DNA of 6,614 bases, taken from Spirochaetota bacterium (lineage in GTDB: Bacteria; Spirochaetota; Spirochaetia; DTKZ01). The translations under genes were made by a program, and so were the position numbers. This document shows positions 1 to 5,364 of the stretch, piece by piece; within the stretch, counting starts at the first letter, position 1, and each line of letters opens with the position of its first letter. A model generated the notes under the pieces. That model was not told the DNA's origin and did not search any database. It saw nothing but the letters and a program-made list of their open reading frames with translations. The DNA is taken from positions 1 through 6,614 of the forward strand of contig JAKQWJ010000298.1 in assembly GCA_029562045.1 (NCBI GenBank). Direction: 5' to 3'.

Positions 1-1
1 C

Positions 2-2650
2 ATCGTTCGGCTCGACCAGGTGCCGGACGAGGAGCTGGACACGCTGGCCCGCCGCGGCTTCACCGCGCTGTGGCTGATCGGGGTGTGGGAGCGCAGCGCG
101 GCCTCGCGGACTATCAAGCGGCGCATGGGCAATCCGGAGGCCGAGGCGTCGGCCTACGCGCTGGCGGACTACGCGGTGGCCGCCCGGCTCGGTGGGGAGC
201 CGGCGCTCGCCGACCTGCGCGATCGCGCCTGGCGGCGAGGCATACGCCTGGCGAGCGACATGGTGCCCAACCACACCGGCATCGACTCCCGCTGGATGAT
301 TCAGCATCCGGACTGGTTCATCCAGACCTCCCATCCGCCCTTCCCGTCCTACAGCTTCAACGGGGAAAATCTCTCCCACCACCCCGACGTGGGGCTTTTC
401 CTGGAGGACCATTACTACGACCGCAGCGACGCGGCGGTGGTCTTCAAGCGGGTCCACTGGCCCAGCGGCGACACCCGGTACATCTATCACGGGAACGACG
501 GGACCCACATGCCCTGGAACGACACGGCCCAGCTGAACTTCCTGATCAGGGAGACCCGGGAGGCGGTCATCCAGACCATCCTGCATGTGGCGCGGAACTT
601 CCCCATCATCCGTTTCGATGCCGCCATGACGCTGGCGAAGCGGCACTACCAGAGGCTCTGGTACCCCGAGCCCGGCTCCGGGGGGGACATCCCCTCCCGG
701 GCGGAACGGGGCCTCTCCCGGGACGAGTTCAACCGGCTCTTTCCGGAGGAGTTCTGGAGGGAGGTGGTGGACCGGGCCGCGGCGGAGTGCCCGGACACCC
801 TGCTTCTGGCGGAGGCCTTCTGGATGATGGAGGGGTACTTCGTCCGGACCCTGGGAATGCACCGGGTCTACAACAGCGCCTTCATGAACATGCTCAAAAT
901 GGAGGAGAACGAAAAGTACCGGGCCACCATCAAGAACACCCAGGAGTTCGATCGGGACATCCTCAAGAGGCATGTCAATTTCATGAACAACCCCGACGAG
1001 GAAACCGCCATCGCCCAGTTCGGCGACGGGGACAAGTACTTCGGGGTCTGCACCCTGATGGTGACCATGCCGGGCCTTCCCATGTTCGGCCACGGTCAGA
1101 TCGAGGGTTTTCAGGAAAAATACGGCATGGAGTTCCGGAGGGCCTACCGGAACGAGGAGCCGAACCCCGGCCTGGTGGAGCGGCACGAACGGGAGAACTT
1201 TCCACTTGTGAAAAAACGCTATCTCTTCGCGGAGGTGGAAAACTTCCTGCTCTACGATCTGTACACCGAGCACGGGGGGGTCAACGAAAACGTCTTCGCC
1301 TATTCCAACCGGCAGGGGGGGGAAAGAACCCTGGTGCTGTACAACAACGCCTACTCCTCCGCCTGGGGCTGGATCAGGCTCTCCTCGGCCTTTGCGGAAA
1401 AAACCCCGGAGGGGGAAAAGTTCCTGGTTCAGAGGACCCTGGGGCAGGGGCTGGATCTGCATTCCGGCGAGGACTGGTACTGCATTCTCCGGGAGCAAAG
1501 ATCGAACCGCTGGTACATCCGCTCCAGCCGGGAAATTCACGAGAAGGGCCTCTTTATCAATCTGCGGGGCTACGAATCCCAGGTCTTTCTGGACCTCTAC
1601 GAGGTGCAGGACGACCGCTCCGGAACCTGGCGGCGGCTGGCGGAATCCCTGAACGGGGCGGGGGTGGAGAGCGTGGAGGAGGCGCTGCGGGAGATGGTCT
1701 TCAGCCCGGTGTACTCCGCCTTCCGGCCTCTGGTGGACCACTGGTTCCCGGCGCTTTCCCCGTCCATCTTCGACGGCGGGGAGGGGCTCTCCGCGGACGA
1801 GGAAGACGGTTTCCGGGCCGCCTATGGGGAGTTCCTGCTCCGGGTCGGCTCTTTCCGCGGGGAGGAGAGGGACGCGGACAGGGGAGTCCGGGAGGCTGTC
1901 GCGGGACTGGGGGCCCTTTCCCGGGTCTTCTCCGTTCTGGGCCGGGATGGAGGCCCGACGGAAGAAAAGCCGAAGCCCGGAAAGTCCCGGAAGAAGCCGG
2001 GCGCCGGGAAGGAAAAGAAGATCCCGGACCCGGCGGAAACGGGCTGGGAGTTCATGACCCTCCGGGGGCCGGGGGTTCCGGCTGCGCGGGAACTGGCCTT
2101 CTGCTGGGTCCTTCTCCGGGGCCTGGGCTTCGGGGTGGGAGAGAGGGGAAAGAGGCCCACCGAAACGGCCCGCCTTCTGGTGGAGGATCTGGCGCTGGAC
2201 CGGGAAGCGGCCAGATTCTTCGGCCGCTCCGGGGCCTCCGAGGTCGGCGAACGGCTCAGGCTTCTCCTGAAAGTTCTGCTGTTCCGGGAAGACTGGTTCG
2301 ACGGGGCCCGGAGATTCGACGATCCCGGGGCGGGGGCGCGGATAGACCTGGAGAGTCTTCTGGGGGATCAGGACGCGGCGATCTGCGCGGGGGTCAACAG
2401 CTTTCAGGAGGTTCTCTATTTCAACCGGGAAGGCTTCTTCGCCCTGGCCTGGTGGATGACCGCCGCGGCCCTCACCCGGAGAGCCCTGGAGGACGAAAGG
2501 TTCGACCCGGGGGCGCTGCGGAAGGCCCCGGAAATCGCCATGGCGGGACGATGGGTCGGCGGGGCCGAACCCTCGGGGTACCGGCTGGAGGAACTCTACG
2601 ACCTCCTTGACCCGGACTCCGATCTGGGAAAGCCGGATCTCCACCGCTGA
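2..2650 (+). CDS. Large GH13 (alpha-amylase family) glycoside hydrolase, 5'-truncated by window edge
   Basis: This is a GH13 TIM-barrel enzyme that probably cleaves or transfers alpha-glucosidic bonds in glycogen, starch or maltodextrins; the exact substrate cannot be read. The frame stays open to the left edge (IVRLDQ precedes the GTG at 20), so the real start lies upstream and the first barrel strand is missing. Numbering from that GTG, the catalytic blocks are DMVPNH (80-85, region I), RFDAAM with nucleophile Asp200 (codon 617-619), LLAEAFW with acid/base Glu265 (812-814), and NNPDE with stabiliser Asp326 (995-997), where the usual NHD histidine is proline. PGLPMFGHGQ (351-360) closes the barrel. 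A beta-sandwich-like part (about 424-460) follows. Then comes a long C-terminal region of no recognised domain, with a Lys/Pro-rich linker at 644-672 and a GVNSFQEVLYFNREGF block near 791-806. From memory, relatives exceed 1,000 residues. No signal peptide can be judged. The GH13 call is firm; the specificity is unknown. Confidence 0.93.
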   Translation: MVRLDQVPDEELDTLARRGFTALWLIGVWERSAASRTIKRRMGNPEAEASAYALADYAVAARLGGEPALADLRDRAWRRGIRLASDMVPNHTGIDSRWMIQHPDWFIQTSHPPFPSYSFNGENLSHHPDVGLFLEDHYYDRSDAAVVFKRVHWPSGDTRYIYHGNDGTHMPWNDTAQLNFLIRETREAVIQTILHVARNFPIIRFDAAMTLAKRHYQRLWYPEPGSGGDIPSRAERGLSRDEFNRLFPEEFWREVVDRAAAECPDTLLLAEAFWMMEGYFVRTLGMHRVYNSAFMNMLKMEENEKYRATIKNTQEFDRDILKRHVNFMNNPDEETAIAQFGDGDKYFGVCTLMVTMPGLPMFGHGQIEGFQEKYGMEFRRAYRNEEPNPGLVERHERENFPLVKKRYLFAEVENFLLYDLYTEHGGVNENVFAYSNRQGGERTLVLYNNAYSSAWGWIRLSSAFAEKTPEGEKFLVQRTLGQGLDLHSGEDWYCILREQRSNRWYIRSSREIHEKGLFINLRGYESQVFLDLYEVQDDRSGTWRRLAESLNGAGVESVEEALREMVFSPVYSAFRPLVDHWFPALSPSIFDGGEGLSADEEDGFRAAYGEFLLRVGSFRGEERDADRGVREAVAGLGALSRVFSVLGRDGGPTEEKPKPGKSRKKPGAGKEKKIPDPAETGWEFMTLRGPGVPAARELAFCWVLLRGLGFGVGERGKRPTETARLLVEDLALDREAARFFGRSGASEVGERLRLLLKVLLFREDWFDGARRFDDPGAGARIDLESLLGDQDAAICAGVNSFQEVLYFNREGFFALAWWMTAAALTRRALEDERFDPGALRKAPEIAMAGRWVGGAEPSGYRLEELYDLLDPDSDLGKPDLHR

Positions 2651-2651
2651 G

Positions 2652-2680
2652 GGGGGCTCGGGGGCAGGTCCCGGGCCTCC
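2652..2680 (+). terminator. GC-rich hairpin directly after the GH13 stop codon, candidate terminator
   Basis: Bases 2652-2662 can pair with 2670-2680 to give an 11-bp stem (nine Watson-Crick and two G-U pairs) around a 7-base loop at 2663-2669. It begins two bases after the GH13 stop codon and lies upstream of the next promoter, which is where a terminator or a 3'-end-stabilising hairpin is expected. No T tract follows, so it is not a canonical intrinsic terminator. A second, weaker hairpin (2689-2695 with 2706-2712, 7 bp with one G-U, 10-base loop) lies further on and also lacks a T tract. Confidence 0.45.
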
Positions 2681-2712
2681 GCTCCGCGCCGCCGGAAAAA
2701 ACGGTCCGGTGG

Positions 2713-2741
2713 TTGTCAAGGAAAAGGGTATACGGTAGTAT
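2713..2741 (+). promoter_or_regulatory. Sigma-70-like promoter for the SDR-like/transporter operon
   Basis: A -35 element TTGTCA (2713-2718, 5 of 6 to consensus) is followed after exactly 17 bases by TAGTAT (2736-2741, 4 of 6). It sits in a local AT-rich patch within a very GC-rich region. Transcription would start around 2747-2749, on or next to the ATG at 2749, so the mRNA would be leaderless. No Shine-Dalgarno sequence stands between the -10 and the ATG. Confidence 0.62.
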
Positions 2742-2745
2742 ACCC
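2726..2745. promoter_or_regulatory. Perfect inverted repeat over the -10 element, candidate operator
   Basis: GGGTATAC (2726-2733) and GTATACCC (2738-2745) are perfect inverted repeats with 8-base arms around a 4-base centre, GGTA. The right arm overlaps the predicted -10 hexamer and ends three bases before the ATG at 2749. Its position fits a repressor site that would block RNA polymerase. The core ATAC-N4-GTAT recurs at the promoter of the minus-strand exported protein (5295-5308). The regulator is unknown. Confidence 0.55.
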
Positions 2746-2748
2746 GCC

Positions 2749-3405
2749 ATGGGGAAAGCTCTGCTCATCGCCGGCTCTGACGGCTCCTTCGGGGCCGGTC
2801 TGGTTCGGGATTTTCTGCTCCGGGGCGACCGTGTCGCGGCGGCTCCGATGTCCCGGACGGCGGGTTCCCCCCTGGAGGCAGACCCGCCGGGGGAGCTCCG
2901 AACCCTTTCCTGGAACCCCCGCTCGCCCCTGTCGGCCCGCAATCTGGTTCTGGAAACCCTGAGGGCCTTTGACGGCATCGATGAGGCCGTCATGGTTTAC
3001 GCCCCCGGGGGAGAGGAGGGAGCCTTCCACGAACTGTCCTCCGCGGAGATAGAAGGCGCGGTGGACGGAGCCATCAAGGGGTACGCCTATTTTTTACGGG
3101 AAATTCTGGGGCTCTTCCAGAAACGGGGGGCGGGGGTCCTGACCTTCGTCCGCTACGACGGCGGCGTCACCGCTCTGCCGCCGCTGCAGTCCGCCGCGGG
3201 GGGGGCCTTCAGATTCCTCGCGGAGAGCCTCTTCGCCCAATACCGCAACGAACCGGTGGTGATTCGGGGTTTTTATTCCGCCCTGCCGGAGTCGGAAGAC
3301 TTTCGACGGTACATCCTGAGCTTCGCGGACCGGCCGGACAAAACGGCGGGAAAATGGCTGAAATTTTCCGGATTGACCGGTCTTTTATCTTTCGGGAGAA
3401 AATGA
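2749..3405 (+). CDS. SDR-like Rossmann-fold protein lacking the SDR catalytic residues
   Basis: A 218-residue protein, cytoplasmic as no signal peptide or membrane span is visible. The first strand runs straight into a glycine-rich loop (KALLIAGSDGSFG, residues 3-15), as in NAD(P)-binding short-chain dehydrogenases, although the middle glycine of TGxxxGxG is serine. VYAPGG (83-88) sits where SDRs have NNAG. AIKGYAYFLREIL (108-120) matches the helix that normally carries the catalytic Asn, here Ala108. RY (135-136) replaces the active-site Ser, and the usual YxxxK reads QSAAG (147-151). All four tetrad positions therefore appear lost, which suggests a binding or regulatory protein rather than an oxidoreductase. 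I chose the ATG at 2749 because the Rossmann fold begins at once; an in-frame TTG at 2713 lies on the -35 element. The stop overlaps the next gene's start (ATGA), implying coupled translation. The family call is moderately sure and the function unknown. Confidence 0.72.
   Translation: MGKALLIAGSDGSFGAGLVRDFLLRGDRVAAAPMSRTAGSPLEADPPGELRTLSWNPRSPLSARNLVLETLRAFDGIDEAVMVYAPGGEEGAFHELSSAEIEGAVDGAIKGYAYFLREILGLFQKRGAGVLTFVRYDGGVTALPPLQSAAGGAFRFLAESLFAQYRNEPVVIRGFYSALPESEDFRRYILSFADRPDKTAGKWLKFSGLTGLLSFGRK
3394..3400 (+). promoter_or_regulatory. Ribosome binding site of the transporter gene
   Basis: GGGAGAA lies inside the 3' end of the SDR-like gene. Measured from the GGGAG core (3394-3398), it is 3 bases from the ATG at 3402 and 9 bases from the ATG at 3408. 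The spacing favours 3408, while the ATGA overlap with the upstream stop favours 3402. The two starts differ by only two residues. Confidence 0.5.
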
Positions 3406-4640
3406 TCATGAAAATCTGGTTCAAGCTCCTGGCCGGAACAGCGCTGGGAACCGTGCTGGGGCTGTATCTGCCGGAGTACACCGGAGAGACCTTCAAGGCT
3501 TTCGCCTATTTTTCCGGTCTGGCCGTACGGATCGGACGCTACGCGCTCCTTCCCCTTCTGTTTTTCGGGCTTACCGTCGCCGCCTACGAATTGCGGGGGC
3601 AGCGCAAACTCCTGGGAATGTACGGAAAAACCCTTCTCTACGCCGCCGCCACGAGCCTGGGCATGATCATCGTCGGAATCGTGCTGATTTCGCTGCTGTC
3701 CCCGGGCAGGATCCCCATCATCATCGAAAACCATATCCCCTCGGAGAGGCCGGATATCGGCGGGCTGCTGCTGCAGGTGTTTCCGGACAACCTTTTTTCC
3801 CTCTTCTCCGGATCCGGCGATTTCCTTTTGCCTCTCCTGTTCTTCGCCGTCTTCCTGGGCGTCCATCTGACCTTCGACCGGCAGATCAGCCGCCCCCTGG
3901 TGGAGATCGCCGATTCCCTGTCCCGGGTCTTCTATCACATGAACAGCTTCATCACCGAGTTCATCTTCATCGGCTGCATCGCTCTGGCGGGCTCCCTGGT
4001 GATGAACATCCGGAGGATCACCGAAATCGGTCTCTTCGTCGAGCTTTTCATCGTCCTGGGCCTGTTTTCCCTGGTGGTGGCCTTCGCGGTTTTTCCCGGG
4101 ATCCTGTATCTCCTGGGGGGAAAGAAGGCTCCCTTCCGCTGGATGCAGGCCCAGCTGGCCCCCGCCCTGACGGCCTTTCTCTCCGGAGACGTGTACTTCA
4201 GCCTGGGGCTCCTGCTCCGCCACGGGAAGGAAACCCTGGGCATTCCCCGCCGGGCCGGAGTGGTGACCTACCCCTTCGCCGTTCTTTTCGGCCGGGGAGG
4301 CAGCGCCATGGTGACGGCGATCTCCTTCATCGTCATTCTGCATTCCTACTCCAGCCTGGAAATAGGGCTGTCCCAGATCCTCTGGGTGGTTATGGTGAGT
4401 TTCGGCATCTCCTTTCTGCTGGGGGCCGTGCCGGGGGCGGGAACGCTGGTGGGGATCGGGGTCATTTCTTCGCTGTACGGCCGGGGGATGGAGGAAGGTT
4501 TTCTCATTCTCCGGCCCATCGCCCCGATTCTTGTCGGTCTGGGGGCCTTCCTCGATGCGGTGTCCGCGGCCTTCGTGTCCACTCTGGTATCGGACAACGC
4601 GAAACTCACCCGGGATATGGAAAACCGGGAGACGATCTGA
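3402..4640 (+). CDS. DAACS-superfamily (dicarboxylate/amino acid:cation symporter-like) membrane transporter, divergent
   Basis: About 412 residues, very hydrophobic, with a DAACS-like plan: an amphipathic start (KIWFKLLAGTALG), roughly six helices, hairpin HP1, TM7, HP2 and TM8. The family normally imports glutamate, aspartate, C4-dicarboxylates or neutral amino acids with Na+ or H+. HP2 keeps the GxVPGAG signature (GAVPGAG, 341-347 from the 3402 ATG). By eye against GltPh, the HP1 serine motif reads LSGDVYFS (260-267) and the TM7 NMDGT motif reads GRGGS (297-301, bases 4290-4304). In TM8 only the Asp equivalent to GltPh Asp394 survives (Asp385, codon 4554-4556), while the positions of Asp390, Arg397, Asn401 and Asp405 are Gly, Ser, Val and Val. 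Substrate and ion coupling are probably altered. It is coupled to the SDR-like gene through ATGA. An ATG at 3354 is unlikely because it lies 48 bases inside that gene and adds a polar, charged N-terminus. The fold is confident; the substrate is unknown. Confidence 0.85.
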   Translation: MIMKIWFKLLAGTALGTVLGLYLPEYTGETFKAFAYFSGLAVRIGRYALLPLLFFGLTVAAYELRGQRKLLGMYGKTLLYAAATSLGMIIVGIVLISLLSPGRIPIIIENHIPSERPDIGGLLLQVFPDNLFSLFSGSGDFLLPLLFFAVFLGVHLTFDRQISRPLVEIADSLSRVFYHMNSFITEFIFIGCIALAGSLVMNIRRITEIGLFVELFIVLGLFSLVVAFAVFPGILYLLGGKKAPFRWMQAQLAPALTAFLSGDVYFSLGLLLRHGKETLGIPRRAGVVTYPFAVLFGRGGSAMVTAISFIVILHSYSSLEIGLSQILWVVMVSFGISFLLGAVPGAGTLVGIGVISSLYGRGMEEGFLILRPIAPILVGLGAFLDAVSAAFVSTLVSDNAKLTRDMENRETI

Positions 4641-4643
4641 GGT

Positions 4644-5291
4644 CTATATCCGCAACCGCAGCCCCAGGCCCGCGCCGGCCATGAGGCCGTCGTAAAAGGG
4701 AGCCGGGTCCCAGATCCGGTAAACCGGCAGCAGGGTCCGGAGGCGGATGGACAGGCCCAGGGACCGCGTCAGGTTCCACTCCAGAGCGGCTTTTATTTCC
4801 CAGTGCAGAAACCGCATCTTCTGAATGAAGTAGGAGCCCACCTCGCCGGCGGGTGAGTCGCCGTGGCGGATGATGGGGATTTTGAACGAGAAGGCCGGTC
4901 CCGTCCCCAGCGTGACTGAAAGCGTGTCAGGGGTGATGGAAAAACTGCGGGCCGCCAGGGAGTCCACCAGGACGACCAGGGTCCCCGCCGCATCGGCGTA
5001 TTCGATTTCCGCCGGCAGGGCCTTTCCGTCCCGGTAAAAATAGTCGAGGCCGTAAAAACCCATTTCAGGCAGAAGGAAAAAATCCCGGCCCAGACTGAAG
5101 GAGGCGCCCGCCCCCCAGACGCCCAGTATGGGGCTGGGGGCGCTGTCGCCGTCGGAGTTGCCGAGCCACAGAGTGTCCCGGAAAAACTCGACCCCCCGGA
5201 AACGACGGGTCTCCTGGGCGAAGGACGCCGATGCGACGAGAAGGACGAGAATCGCGGGGAGGAGGATTTTCCGTCTGGCTGAACCGCTCAT
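4644..5291 (-). CDS. Exported protein of unknown function, possible small beta-barrel
   Basis: A 215-residue protein that I do not recognise by family. It begins with a clear Sec signal peptide: basic n-region (MSGSARRK), hydrophobic core (about 9-20) and an SFA-Q site predicting cleavage after Ala25. There is no lipobox cysteine. The mature part has no further strongly hydrophobic helix. It shows repeated short runs of alternating polar and hydrophobic residues (ASFSLGRDFFLLPEMGFYG, 64-82; LSIRLRTLLPVYRIW near 180-195) and ends in GAGLGLRLRI, a pattern seen in small outer-membrane barrels. The last residue is Ile rather than the usual Phe or Trp, so a barrel is only suggested. The gene is 73 bases downstream of proS on the same strand with its own promoter, and its stop is 3 bases from the stop of the convergent transporter gene. 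No Shine-Dalgarno sequence precedes the ATG. Confidence 0.75.
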   Translation of the reverse strand: MSGSARRKILLPAILVLLVASASFAQETRRFRGVEFFRDTLWLGNSDGDSAPSPILGVWGAGASFSLGRDFFLLPEMGFYGLDYFYRDGKALPAEIEYADAAGTLVVLVDSLAARSFSITPDTLSVTLGTGPAFSFKIPIIRHGDSPAGEVGSYFIQKMRFLHWEIKAALEWNLTRSLGLSIRLRTLLPVYRIWDPAPFYDGLMAGAGLGLRLRI

Positions 5292-5294
5292 ACA

Positions 5295-5308
5295 GATACA
5301 ATTGTATC
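5295..5308. promoter_or_regulatory. Perfect palindrome over the -10 element, candidate operator
   Basis: GATAC-AATT-GTATC is a perfect 14-base palindrome in the 73-base gap upstream of the exported protein, ending three bases before its ATG (minus strand). It covers the predicted -10 element. Its core ATAC-N4-GTAT matches the inverted repeat at 2726-2745, so both may bind the same dimeric regulator. Confidence 0.5.
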
Positions 5309-5328
5309 ACGCCGGAAAACCTTTCCAA
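5301..5328 (-). promoter_or_regulatory. Extended -10 promoter for the exported protein
   Basis: On the minus strand TACAAT (5306-5301, 5 of 6 to consensus) is preceded by TGA (5309-5307), giving an extended -10. A weaker -35, TTGGAA (5328-5323, 4 of 6), lies 16 bases upstream. Transcription would start near 5293-5295, two to four bases before the ATG at 5291, again predicting a leaderless or nearly leaderless mRNA. The exported protein can thus be made independently of proS. Confidence 0.55.
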
Positions 5329-5364
5329 AGAGTTTTTCCGAGGTTTCGGATTCCGCGCCGGGCC

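Noticed and set aside
20..22. GTG at 20 as the GH13 start
   Set aside because: The frame is open to the edge and the preceding residues (IVRLDQ) fit the family; the first barrel strand must lie upstream.
70..2610. An 846-codon open frame in another plus frame across the GH13 gene
   Set aside because: Its translation is dominated by Gly, Arg and Pro with no recognisable motif, while the overlapping frame carries all GH13 catalytic blocks. Stop codons are rare by chance in such G-rich DNA.
2713..2748. TTG at 2713 as start of the SDR-like gene
   Set aside because: It coincides with the -35 hexamer, has no ribosome site, and would add 12 residues before a Rossmann strand that begins naturally after the ATG at 2749.
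3273..4343. A 356-codon antisense open frame over the transporter gene
   Set aside because: It encodes a highly polar Gln/Asp/Glu/Gly/His-rich string, as expected from reading codons for membrane-helix residues on the opposite strand. No start-site signals or domains.
4676..4689. CGGCC-ATGA-GGCCG hairpin near the convergent stops as a terminator
   Set aside because: Five-base arms inside the exported-protein coding sequence and no T tract on either strand; expected by chance in this GC-rich DNA.
5313..5340. Inverted repeat CGGAAAA / TTTTCCG downstream of proS as an intrinsic terminator
   Set aside because: The stem is only 7 bp and partly A-T, the loop is 14 bases, no T tract follows in the minus direction, and it overlaps the -35 of the next promoter. 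It may have some role but I cannot support a terminator.
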